A DNA stretch of 8,080 nucleotides from Bacteroidota bacterium (GTDB lineage: Bacteria > Bacteroidota > Bacteroidia > Chitinophagales > Chitinophagaceae), in NCBI GenBank assembly GCA_005883855.1, contig VBAU01000245.1, forward strand, positions 30,613 through 38,692, read 5' to 3'. The translations under genes were made by a program, and so were the position numbers. Shown piece after piece: positions 1 to 6,265 of this stretch. Under the pieces are notes generated by a model, which did not search any database, had not been told where the DNA came from, and worked only from the letters and a program-made list of their open reading frames with translations. How positions within the stretch are numbered: the first letter of the stretch is position 1; every line of letters starts with the position of its first letter.

Positions 1-357
1 AAAAACGTTTCTAATTCCCAGTGCCTTGCAGGCCATGCGTCCCAGGAAACCGCTCTTGGAAGAATGCAAATGAACTCCGTCAACGAGATCCTTGTTTCTT
101 AAACGCCTGAGGATTTTGTACAACTCAACCAATGCCAGAAAATCCTTAAACGGATTGATAGACCGCTGCGCGGAACGCCATTTAATAAATCTGACATTGG
201 ACGAGGAGAAAGTTCTTTTGACATCACTGGCGGGCATTACCTGCCTGCGCTCACCATGGATGATGATATGTAAATCATCAGGCATGGCTTCTGATAGATA
301 TTTTACAAAAACCGCAATGCCTGACGCAAATGGTTCCACAATATGAACAATAGTCAT
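1..357 (-). CDS. Glycosyltransferase, GT4-like N-terminal domain (partial, C-terminus off the left edge)
   Basis: Reading the minus strand from an ATG at 357 gives 119 codons that stay open to the window edge, so only the N-terminal part is present. The protein begins MTIVHIVEPFASG, a first beta strand followed by a glycine-containing loop as in GT-B fold family-4 glycosyltransferases. At residues 96-107 it has HLHSSKSGFLGR, the strand-helix signature of the GT4 N-terminal (acceptor-side) domain. Such enzymes move a sugar from a nucleotide- or lipid-linked donor onto a growing polysaccharide at the cytoplasmic face of the inner membrane. The donor-binding C-terminal domain with its EX7E motif lies outside the window, so the sugar cannot be guessed. 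The frame remains open upstream of the ATG but has no other ATG before a TAG, which supports this start. No Shine-Dalgarno site is evident. A family-2 glycosyltransferase lies upstream on the same strand, pointing to an exopolysaccharide, capsule or O-antigen cluster. Confidence 0.85.
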   Translation of the reverse strand, partial: MTIVHIVEPFASGIAVFVKYLSEAMPDDLHIIIHGERRQVMPASDVKRTFSSSNVRFIKWRSAQRSINPFKDFLALVELYKILRRLRNKDLVDGVHLHSSKSGFLGRMACKALGIRNVF

Positions 358-467
358 AGGACAAGTATAGGGCTTTGGTGAATTTTCTAGTAATACTTTT
401 TTAGGATCAAGCAAAGCATCGAAAAGTATACAGACCTAAACTTCCGCGTTTTGTTTAATGCAGCCCA

Positions 468-499
468 TGACAATCATCAGATGAGGATTATGATAGTTA
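468..499. other. Imperfect stem-loop in the gap between two glycosyltransferase genes
   Basis: The 195-bp gap (358-552) has no plausible gene. It contains TGACAATCAT (468-477) opposite ATGATAGTTA (490-499), which pair at eight of ten positions. The 12-base loop can itself fold further (AATC with GATT). There is no T-tract on either side, so it is not a normal intrinsic terminator. It could be a processing or mRNA-stability element between the two genes, or chance. Nothing else recognisable was seen in the gap. Confidence 0.25.
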
Positions 500-552
500 T
501 CAGGTTCAGTCTAATGACAAATTAACATCCTAAAACGTTATTCCGGCCGTTG

Positions 553-1362
553 TTACTTTATCCAATGTTTCAGAGGCAAAACTAAACGTTTCGGGATTAC
601 GTACAAAGCTTTAGCCCGTAATATTCCCACAATTTTACGAAAAGGATTTGTTCCGAATGTTGCGATTATCCTGGCCCTGCTTCTTAATTGTTCTTGCCTG
701 TTTTTTATTGAAAGCCCTTCGTGATCAATTTCATAAGTAATTAAAAACTCATCAAGAATATGTGACCGTGTGACGTTAATGAGTTTCCAGAAGAAGGCAT
801 AATCTTCGGCATATATAAATTCAGAAGGATAATGGCCAGCAGTTTTCAATAGTGTGGCTCTGAAGACTGTAGTGGAATGTATGAATACATTTCCTAAATG
901 CATGGCCTTTTTAATCCTTTCATGCCCAGTCGGCGTTTTGAACTGAAAGCTGAATGACATTTTTTTATCTTGAAAAACACACCAGCTGCCCAACAATCCA
1001 ACATCAGGATGTGTATTCAGATACTCCATCTGCCTGTAAAACCGATGGGGATGACAACGGTCGCCACAGTCAAGCCTCGCAATATATTTCACGGATAAAT
1101 TCTCTTCAATCCATTCTAACCCAAGGTTCAATGCGTCTGTGATACCTCTATTTTGCTCGATTCTCAGGACAGTGATCGAATCAATATTTTTTAGTTCAGA
1201 TTTTATCTGGTGTGTGGATACGGAAACCGTGCTGCCGTCGTCAACAACTACTACGGCGAACCGATCCGTATCATAGAAAATAGATTTAAGCGAAACCATC
1301 AATCCCTGGGGATTGTTGTAGCACGGAATGAGCAAACAAAAATCCAATTGTTTGTTGTCCAT
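553..1362 (-). CDS. Family 2 glycosyltransferase (GT-A fold)
   Basis: The 269-residue product has the order of motifs expected of a GT2 enzyme. LLIPCYNN (10-17) is the first nucleotide-binding strand, VVVDDGST (38-45) holds the UDP-sugar binding aspartates, QNRGITDALN (70-79) is the typical following helix, and ARLDCGD (95-101) is the metal-binding DxD region, here D-C-G-D. HPDVGLLGSW comes at 118-127, and AEDYAFFWKL (185-194) carries the ED pair that normally supplies the catalytic base. There are no clear membrane spans, so it is probably a cytosolic or peripheral enzyme adding one sugar to a lipid-linked glycan. A GTG nine bases upstream (1371) is also in frame, but the ATG at 1362 starts closer to the fold's first strand and is preferred. 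It lies on the same strand as the partial GT4 gene. The C-terminus is basic with several R/K residues, which would suit membrane association. Donor and acceptor cannot be assigned. Confidence 0.9.
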   Translation of the reverse strand: MDNKQLDFCLLIPCYNNPQGLMVSLKSIFYDTDRFAVVVVDDGSTVSVSTHQIKSELKNIDSITVLRIEQNRGITDALNLGLEWIEENLSVKYIARLDCGDRCHPHRFYRQMEYLNTHPDVGLLGSWCVFQDKKMSFSFQFKTPTGHERIKKAMHLGNVFIHSTTVFRATLLKTAGHYPSEFIYAEDYAFFWKLINVTRSHILDEFLITYEIDHEGLSIKNRQEQLRSRARIIATFGTNPFRKIVGILRAKALYVIPKRLVLPLKHWIK

Positions 1363-1414
1363 AAGAATCACGCAAAGTAATCAAATAGTCGGCGGAGCGG
1401 CGACAGGCAATCAT

Positions 1415-1816
1415 TTATTTTTTGCCTTCCATTCTATCTACGTATGCCAGCGAACCTAATCTGAGGCGGAGGGGAACGGAAGTGCTTTTCTGAAATTGAT
1501 ATTCTTTTTGGCAGAAAAAACCAAGGTGCGAAAGATAGGACGTGCAGTATGCAAAGTGTTGCACCGTAAGAGAAGGAACGTTTTCAGTCGTGCCTGGTAA
1601 CTGAAAAATCCGATGAGTTTTCGGTCGTAAAAATTTATCCTGATCAATTATTTTGTTAAAAAAAACTGTCGCTGGGTTTAATAAACAAGAAGAACAGGCT
1701 CCTGCCTCGTGAGGAGAAATTTGTGCAATACGTGGTGATACTTGCTGGGAAAAAATCTTACCAGGGAATATTAACACCAGCACAACAACAAACCGATATA
1801 CTCGTTGCCGCCTCAT
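1415..1816 (-). CDS. Small exported protein of unknown function with CSSC motif
   Basis: The 133-residue product starts with basic residues (MRRQR), a hydrophobic stretch at about 8-18 and a plausible signal peptidase I site after IFS (21-23), so it is probably exported. The mature part has cysteines at 41, 44 (CSSC), 91 and 102, which could form disulfides in the periplasm. The C-terminal third, LGFFCQKEYQFQK (98-110) followed by PLRLRLGSLAYVDRMEGKK (115-133), resembles a small conserved hypothetical protein I recall from Chitinophagaceae-type genomes, where LGFFC, PLRFRLGS and a final EGK are repeatedly seen; that memory is not a database result. No enzymatic function is recognised. Gene boundaries are supported by the ATG at 1816, the signal peptide and the conserved-looking C-terminus. 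It is divergent from rpoN and lies 52 bases upstream of the GT2 gene on the same strand. It may be cotranscribed with it. Confidence 0.72.
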   Translation of the reverse strand: MRRQRVYRFVVVLVLIFPGKIFSQQVSPRIAQISPHEAGACSSCLLNPATVFFNKIIDQDKFLRPKTHRIFQLPGTTENVPSLTVQHFAYCTSYLSHLGFFCQKEYQFQKSTSVPLRLRLGSLAYVDRMEGKK

Positions 1817-1828
1817 TATAACATTTGT

Positions 1829-1842
1829 CCGTAAATTTACGG
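1829..1842. promoter_or_regulatory. Perfect 14-bp palindrome in divergent promoter region (candidate operator)
   Basis: CCGTAAATTTACGG is an exact palindrome between the divergent starts at 1816 and 1911, with one more G/C pair one base outside it. On the minus strand TAAATTTA within it differs from the Bacteroidota -7 consensus TAnnTTTG only at the last base. It starts 13 bases upstream of the small exported protein's ATG. A dimeric regulator bound here could block that gene. The role is inferred from symmetry and position only. Confidence 0.4.
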
Positions 1843-1850
1843 CCTGATTT

Positions 1851-1880
1851 TTGATAATTGGTACGATTTTTTTAAAGTTT
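1851..1880 (+). promoter_or_regulatory. Possible rpoN promoter
   Basis: TTG at 1851-1853, inside a T-run, is followed after 19 bases by TAAAGTTT (1873-1880). The spacing matches the Bacteroidota housekeeping promoter (-33 TTG, -7 TAnnTTTG), but the -7 element fits only partly because the TTT is shifted by one base. It would give a leader of about 25 bases before the rpoN ATG. Confidence 0.28.
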
Positions 1881-1910
1881 AAACCCTAACACAAGCCTTA
1901 TAACGAAACC

Positions 1911-3392
1911 ATGGCTCTGAGTCAAAGCTTACAACAGAAGTTATTACAGAAATTGTCGCCGCAGCAGATTCAGTTAATGAAGTTGCTGCAGGTGCCTACT
2001 GCTAATCTTGAAGAACGTATTAAAGAGGAGCTTGAAGAAAATCCCGCCCTTGAGGTCGATGAAGAAAAGCCGGAGGAATTTGAAGACACAAAAGAGGAAT
2101 TCAATGAGGATGACAAATATGAGGAACCGGATGGAAGTGAAAATGAGTATGAAAACATTGACATCAGTGAATACGTGCGTGAAGGCGACGATGACATTGC
2201 CGATTATAAATTGAGAGATGATAATTATCCCGATGCGGAAGAAGACCGTGTGATACCGCACAAGGTTGAAACGAGTTTCTATGAGGTATTATTGGATCAA
2301 CTTGGATTACTAAATCTTGACGAGAGGGAGAAAAGGATTGCCGAGCAAATAGTTGGCAGTATAGATGAAGATGGTTACCTGCGCAGAGAAACAACTGCAA
2401 TTGTCGACGACCTGGCCTTTCGACAAAATATTGATGCCACGGAGGAAGAAGTCAATTTCATCATCAAACGCATCCAGCAATTTGATCCGCCGGGTGTCGC
2501 CGCCAGGAATCTTCAAGAATGTTTGTTGCTTCAATTGTTCCGCCAAAAAGAAGAAGGTAAACCGGTTGATACAGCTATTGCCGCACTTACCAAGTATTTT
2601 GACGAGTTCACAAAAAAACATTACGAAAAGATTCAGAGGGGACTTGGGTTGACCGATGACCAACTAAAAGAGGTCATGCTGCAAATTATTCGCTTAAACC
2701 CAAAACCGGGCGGCAATGTGGGCGAGGTGAACAAAGCAGAGAGTTATGTTGTCCCCGATTTTTTTATCATTAACAATAACGGGAAGCTGGAGCTGACATT
2801 GAATTCTAAAAATGCACCGGAGCTTCGCATTAGTGAGGGCTACCGGGACATGCTTAAAGAATACGACCGCGGCGCCAAAAAAGACAGGCGACAAAAAGAA
2901 GCGGTGCTATTTATCAAACAGAAAATTGATGCGGCAAAATGGTTTATTGACGCAATTAAGCAGCGGCAACACACGCTAATCAGCACGATGACAGCAATCA
3001 TGAATCATCAGCACGACTTTTTTCTTACAGGGGACGAAACGAATTTGAGACCGATGATCTTAAAAGACATTGCTGAGAAAACCGGGCTTGATATTTCGAC
3101 AGTTAGCCGTGTCGCGAATAGCAAATTTGTCCAAACGGAATTCGGGACATATCGCCTGAAATTTTTCTTCAGTGAATCCTTAAGCACAGAAAGTGGTGAA
3201 GAAGTTTCAACAAGAGAAGTGAAGAAGATCTTGAGTGATATGATAGAAGGAGAGAACAAGAAAAAACCGTTAAGCGACGAACGATTGACCGAATTATTAC
3301 AGGAGAAAGGGTATAATATTGCAAGGCGAACGGTAGCCAAGTACAGGGAGCAATTAAATATACCTGTGGCCAGGTTGCGTAAGGAGTTGTAA
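1911..3392 (+). CDS. rpoN: RNA polymerase sigma-54 factor (RpoN)
   Basis: This is a full-length sigma-54 of 493 residues. Region I (about 1-48) is the glutamine- and leucine-rich activator-interacting segment, with SLQQKLLQKLSPQQIQLMKL. Region II (about 50-112) is extremely acidic, with roughly half its residues D or E. The core-binding domain follows (about 120-310), with IDEDGYL (151-157), FDPPGVAARNLQECL (191-205), LNPKPGG (262-268) and VPDFF (281-285). The helix-turn-helix region that reads the -12 element is at about 383-420 (LKDIAEKTGLDISTVSRV). The invariant RpoN box ARRTVAKYRE is intact at 471-480 and recognises the -24 element. The protein directs RNA polymerase to -24/-12 promoters and needs an AAA+ activator to open them; no such activator is encoded in this window. 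The ATG start places the AID at the very N-terminus, as expected. The gene is one base from the next plus-strand gene, which is probably cotranscribed. Confidence 0.98.
   Translation: MALSQSLQQKLLQKLSPQQIQLMKLLQVPTANLEERIKEELEENPALEVDEEKPEEFEDTKEEFNEDDKYEEPDGSENEYENIDISEYVREGDDDIADYKLRDDNYPDAEEDRVIPHKVETSFYEVLLDQLGLLNLDEREKRIAEQIVGSIDEDGYLRRETTAIVDDLAFRQNIDATEEEVNFIIKRIQQFDPPGVAARNLQECLLLQLFRQKEEGKPVDTAIAALTKYFDEFTKKHYEKIQRGLGLTDDQLKEVMLQIIRLNPKPGGNVGEVNKAESYVVPDFFIINNNGKLELTLNSKNAPELRISEGYRDMLKEYDRGAKKDRRQKEAVLFIKQKIDAAKWFIDAIKQRQHTLISTMTAIMNHQHDFFLTGDETNLRPMILKDIAEKTGLDISTVSRVANSKFVQTEFGTYRLKFFFSESLSTESGEEVSTREVKKILSDMIEGENKKKPLSDERLTELLQEKGYNIARRTVAKYREQLNIPVARLRKEL
3381..3386 (+). promoter_or_regulatory. 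Shine-Dalgarno site inside the rpoN 3' end
   Basis: AAGGAG lies seven bases upstream of the ATG at 3394 and is also part of the last rpoN codons. A strong site is uncommon in this lineage. It supports the first ATG of the membrane protein rather than the in-frame ATGs at 3439 and 3481, and suggests translational coupling to rpoN. Confidence 0.55.
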
Positions 3393-3393
3393 T

Positions 3394-4080
3394 ATGGAAA
3401 CACAGCTGGTTGTTGATGAAAAAAATAATTTGGTGGGGATGCGGCCACGCGGCATTCAACAACCTACAGCCATTCGTGTTATGGCTAAGATTATTTCTTA
3501 CATCTTTCACCCGGTTTTTATCCCTGTCTATTTATGCTGGTTTGTTGTTAAGACTCAATCATTTTTGTTCGCGGCGTTTTCACCATGGGAAAAAACGGTC
3601 TTTATTCTGCGATTTGGAGTAATGTATATTATGTTCCCTTTGGTTTCCGTTTTATTGATGAAAGCAGTCGGATTTGTGACTTCATTTCAATTGAAAACAC
3701 AACGCGACAGGATCATCCCCTACGTCGTCTGCATGATTTACTATTGGTGGATGTGGTATGTTTTGCACAATCAATCCTTTCCAAGGGCGTTTACCATCTT
3801 GAGCTTTGCTATTTTTTTTGCATCCATTGTCGGACTGATGGCTAACATTAGCATGAAAGTAAGCATGCACGCCATGGCGGCGGGTATTATGGCTGCCTTT
3901 GTGATTATGATTGGTTTTTCACAAGACATCAGTTTTGGAATTTACATTTCACTTTCGATTTTATTGACGGGGATCATTTGCACGTCCCGCTTTATTGCCG
4001 GCGATCACACCCCCAGGGAAATTTATGGTGGCTTATTGCTCGGTATCCTTTCGCTGTTAGTTGCCATCAAGTTTGGATAG
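3394..4080 (+). CDS. Multi-pass membrane protein with PAP2-like phosphatase signature
   Basis: The 228-residue product has about 30-35 soluble N-terminal residues and then roughly six hydrophobic segments. It carries recognisable versions of the three PAP2 (type 2 phosphatidic acid phosphatase) motifs: KTQRDRIIP (101-109) for KX6RP, VSMH (156-159) in place of PSGH, and SRFIAGDHTPRE (198-209) for SRX5HX3D, with E in place of D. The likely nucleophile His205, Arg199 and the acid/base His159 are all present. PAP2 enzymes remove phosphate from lipids such as phosphatidate or undecaprenyl pyrophosphate at the membrane; the substrate here is unknown, and the altered second motif leaves activity uncertain. 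The start is backed by AAGGAG at 3381, but translation from 3481 (MAKIISYIFHP) would begin just before the first membrane span. The ATG comes one base after the rpoN stop, so the two probably form an operon. Transcription should end at the terminator at 4190-4226. Confidence 0.82.
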   Translation: METQLVVDEKNNLVGMRPRGIQQPTAIRVMAKIISYIFHPVFIPVYLCWFVVKTQSFLFAAFSPWEKTVFILRFGVMYIMFPLVSVLLMKAVGFVTSFQLKTQRDRIIPYVVCMIYYWWMWYVLHNQSFPRAFTILSFAIFFASIVGLMANISMKVSMHAMAAGIMAAFVIMIGFSQDISFGIYISLSILLTGIICTSRFIAGDHTPREIYGGLLLGILSLLVAIKFG

Positions 4081-4084
4081 AATA

Positions 4085-4125
4085 TCAAAGCCTCAAGCTG
4101 CAAGCCGCATGCTTCGGGCCTTTGA
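4085..4125. repeat. Imperfect extragenic stem-loop, possibly a decayed REP-like element
   Basis: Just after the PAP2-like gene, TCAAAG (4085-4090) pairs with CTTTGA (4120-4125). Inside it CC pairs with GG, AAGC (4095-4098) with GCTT (4111-4114), and TGC with GCA, leaving a five-base loop. No T-tract follows, so it is a poor terminator. The AAGCTGCAAGC wording recalls extragenic repeats made of GCTTGCAGCTTG-like units in many genomes. Another GCTTGCTGCCTGG lies at 4143-4155. A single copy in this window cannot prove a repeat family. Confidence 0.35.
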
Positions 4126-4180
4126 ACGGTACTTCCCTTTATGCTTGCTGCCTGGAGCGTATAACTTGTAGCGAGTTTCA

Positions 4181-4226
4181 AAAACAAAAGCCCAATCATA
4201 GGGTACGATTGAGCTATTTGTTTTTT
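4181..4226. terminator. Bidirectional intrinsic terminator between convergent genes
   Basis: GCCCAATC (4190-4197) pairs with GATTGAGC (4207-4214) at seven of eight positions around a nine-base loop. On the plus strand it is followed by TATTTGTTTTTT (4215-4226). On the minus strand it is followed by TTTTGTTTTTG, the complement of 4179-4189. It can therefore stop transcripts from the rpoN/PAP2-like pair (stop at 4080) and from the L,D-transpeptidase (stop at 4254). Confidence 0.82.
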
Positions 4227-4253
4227 CATCCATCCTTGTTATGCGTCGTCCAA

Positions 4254-4973
4254 TCAGCCGTTTAGTATTCTGGATATCTGTAAATATTTTTTGGTTGGAT
4301 GATAAATGAATAAGCAAGTGCCGTCTTTTATCAGGTCAATTATTTCATCGCACACGTCGCGCGGGACAGCCGGGCAACCGTAGCTCCGTCCCATAACCTT
4401 ATTTGACTGCAAATATTCATCGCCTATGTAGGCAGCACCATGGATCACGATGCTTCGCTGGGAGGCCCGATCATTAAACCCTGGCTCGAGTCCTTTCAAT
4501 CTCAATGAAAATCCATTTTCTCCACAATATGTAGAACTAGTGATATAAAAGCCTAAGCTTGTTTGATGAGAGCGGTTACTGTTTGAAAAACGGGAAGCAT
4601 ACTCGCCGCCTGAACCACGCCCATGCGCAACATAGCTCGTCATTAGAACTCTGTTTTGTTCAAGATCTAAAATGTACAACCGCTTTCTATTGGAAGATTG
4701 ACTGAGATCACAAATGGTAAGGATCGAGGGGTTTCCCAGCTTTTGTCTCTTTATCAATTTCTCATATCCCTTATAGGCAAAGTCAAATGCCCGTTTTGAA
4801 AGACCAACCTGTGATAGCTGCAGCTCGTTGTACAAACGCGTAGCGGCGTTGTCGGTGACCGAATCTACCACAGCGGGTTTGCCACCCTCGGGAAATACAA
4901 GACTCGCTCTTTCGAGATAACGAACGGGCAGAAATAAAAATGAAAATGATATAGAAAGAAGGTGGGCTCTCAC
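4254..4973 (-). CDS. Murein L,D-transpeptidase, YkuD_2-type catalytic domain
   Basis: The 239-residue product has the catalytic signature of the L,D-transpeptidase family common in Bacteroidota (YkuD_2 type). Features in order are YVAHGRGSGG (114-123), FSNSNRS then SLGFY (129-143), SLRLKGLEPGFND (156-168), VIHGA (176-180) with catalytic-centre His178, and MGRSYGCPAVP (194-204) with nucleophile Cys200. Such enzymes act in the periplasm, joining peptidoglycan stems or attaching proteins to them through a thioester on the cysteine. The only possible start before an in-frame TAA is GTG at 4973. It gives R2 and a hydrophobic run (about 5-16), then VRYLERA. This is a weak export signal for an enzyme that should be exported. 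A non-AUG start or an N-terminal lesion is possible; the other minus-strand frames upstream do not show a better leader. It is convergent with the PAP2-like gene and downstream of the AI-2E permease, with a 190-base gap. Confidence 0.9.
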   Translation of the reverse strand: MRAHLLSISFSFLFLPVRYLERASLVFPEGGKPAVVDSVTDNAATRLYNELQLSQVGLSKRAFDFAYKGYEKLIKRQKLGNPSILTICDLSQSSNRKRLYILDLEQNRVLMTSYVAHGRGSGGEYASRFSNSNRSHQTSLGFYITSSTYCGENGFSLRLKGLEPGFNDRASQRSIVIHGAAYIGDEYLQSNKVMGRSYGCPAVPRDVCDEIIDLIKDGTCLFIYHPTKKYLQISRILNG

Positions 4974-5050
4974 GCGGGTACGGTTTTATCTAAAAAATCT
5001 CCGGCGGATTTTCTTGAATCCTTCGGACAGATGTTAAACGATGTTGATTA

Positions 5051-5058
5051 CAAAAATA
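5051..5058 (-). promoter_or_regulatory. Candidate -7 element for the L,D-transpeptidase gene
   Basis: On the minus strand this reads TATTTTTG, an exact match to the Bacteroidota -7 consensus TAnnTTTG. It lies about 80 bases upstream of the GTG start, in the 190-base gap after the AI-2E permease. No convincing -33 TTG was found at 19-21 bases, so support comes from one half-site only. It fits independent transcription of the gene. Confidence 0.33.
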
Positions 5059-5163
5059 TTATTTGTGTCTCAAAAAGGGAACAGAATGAGGAGCTTTACT
5101 GCTATTTTTCGAAGAAATACGGGGGTTTACCCCACCAGGAATCGGAATAGTCCTCCGAAATTA

Positions 5164-6216
5164 TTAATGGGCATTTGTTCTTTTGGTTTCGCGCTTTTTA
5201 CTAAAGAATTCGTTGGAATAAACTTTCAGCAAAACAATAAACAGCGAGAGCAACATGGGTCCGAAGATGAGGCCGATAAAACCAAACATGCTGATGCCTG
5301 CTATTACTCCGAATACAGTTATCAGTGGGTGAATGTTTCCCAACTTTTTATTAAGGATAAACCGAAAAAGGTTATCAACAAGACCGATTACGCCGAAGCC
5401 GTAAATAAGCATAAGTAACCCCTGCAAATTTTTTCCCTGTGCAAAAAATATAACGGCCAATGGAATATACGCTAATGCTGCGCCTACTACCGGCAACATC
5501 GCCGTAATGCACGTAATAGCAAACCAAAGAAAAGGATCTTGTACACCAATAAATAAGTATCCGATCAATCCTACTACCCCCTGTATCAGCGCTATCACTG
5601 GTATGCCAATGGCGCTCGCCCTCACAGTGGTGTCAATATCTTTTGCAATGACGTCAACATTTGAATCCTTCAAGGGGATGTATTCGTAGAGCTTATCTTC
5701 CAGGGTCCTGCTATAGATCAGCATAAAGTAGAGCACGAAATACAGGACACCGATAATGCTGATGGTGTTGACTGTTGTGCTCAATATTCGTGGGATTATT
5801 TTTCTTATAAGCGGCCCTATTTGGTCTATCGTATTGCTGTCAGCGATCGCGAAGCCAAATCTCAGTTTCATCTCGTCTAAAAACTTTTTAAGAGAATCCA
5901 GTATTTGTATTGAATGTTCAACGGCATATACAATTTTGTTCGTGAGCAAGTTTGCCAGGACACCAAAAGGCAACAGGATAACAAGAAATGAAAGCATCAT
6001 CAGTAACCAGGCAGCTCTGACCTTTCCCCATTTTTTTACTTCAGTCAGGTAGTGCATTCGGTGCCTCATCAAAATATACAAAGTCAAGGAACCCAGTACT
6101 GCCGGGATAAAAAAGCTCAATTCATAAACCAACAGCAACCCCAGCCCAATAACGAGAAGGATAAACAAAACCTGCCGAAGAATATTCTGATCGAGTGTAT
6201 TTGGGGTATTGCTCAT
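5164..6216 (-). CDS. AI-2E family (TqsA/PerM-like) inner-membrane permease
   Basis: The 350-residue product is a typical full-length AI-2E family membrane protein. It has paired N-terminal spans (about 15-50), a span at about 68-92, a soluble amphipathic segment with many charged residues (about 95-145), a span at about 150-168, and a C-terminal bundle from about 200. Family hallmarks are LPVVGAALAYIP (241-252), DNLFRF (281-286) and HPLITVFGVIAGISMFGFIG (296-315) followed by LIFGPMLL (316-323). Members include TqsA, linked to autoinducer-2 export, and Na+(Li+)/H+ antiporters, so substrate cannot be deduced from family alone and no quorum-sensing role should be assumed. The ATG at 6216 is the natural start and leaves a short hydrophilic N-terminus. 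The C-terminus is basic (KKRETKR). The gene lies downstream of the MATE exporter but is separated from it by a terminator, so it probably has its own promoter. Confidence 0.93.
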   Translation of the reverse strand: MSNTPNTLDQNILRQVLFILLVIGLGLLLVYELSFFIPAVLGSLTLYILMRHRMHYLTEVKKWGKVRAAWLLMMLSFLVILLPFGVLANLLTNKIVYAVEHSIQILDSLKKFLDEMKLRFGFAIADSNTIDQIGPLIRKIIPRILSTTVNTISIIGVLYFVLYFMLIYSRTLEDKLYEYIPLKDSNVDVIAKDIDTTVRASAIGIPVIALIQGVVGLIGYLFIGVQDPFLWFAITCITAMLPVVGAALAYIPLAVIFFAQGKNLQGLLMLIYGFGVIGLVDNLFRFILNKKLGNIHPLITVFGVIAGISMFGFIGLIFGPMLLSLFIVLLKVYSNEFFSKKRETKRTNAH

Positions 6217-6235
6217 GGTAACGACGCACTAATTT

Positions 6236-6265
6236 AAAAAAATAAAGTCCCGAAACATCGGGACT
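6236..6265 (-). terminator. Intrinsic terminator after the MATE gene
   Basis: AGTCCCGA and TCGGGACT form a perfect 8-bp stem around a four-base loop (6246-6265). On the minus strand it is followed by TTATTTTTTT (to 6236). It starts six bases after the MATE stop codon at 6272. The plus-strand side lacks a T-tract, so it acts in one direction. Confidence 0.92.

Noticed and set aside
92..346. Plus-strand 84-codon reading frame
   Set aside because: It lies entirely opposite the partial GT4-like gene, whose minus-strand frame carries clear family motifs.
1404..1433. AGGCA/TGCCT stem near the end of the small exported protein gene
   Set aside because: Only five pairs around a long AT-rich loop, with no T-tract after it; probably chance.
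4962..5150. Plus-strand 62-codon frame starting with GTG
   Set aside because: It overlaps the start of the L,D-transpeptidase. The product has a few ordinary-looking stretches but no family resemblance, no supporting site and no partner gene. A small gene is not excluded but is not supported.
5121..5158. GGGG-TTTA-CCCC and TCGGA/TCCGA short stems after the AI-2E permease
   Set aside because: The stems are four to five base pairs and no T-tract follows on the minus strand, so I do not call a terminator for that gene.
5041..5418. Plus-strand 125-codon frame
   Set aside because: About two thirds lies opposite the AI-2E permease, whose minus-strand frame is clearly the real one.
5164..6216. Quorum-sensing role for the AI-2E family protein
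   Set aside because: The family name is historical and many members have other functions; no luxS or lsr genes are nearby.
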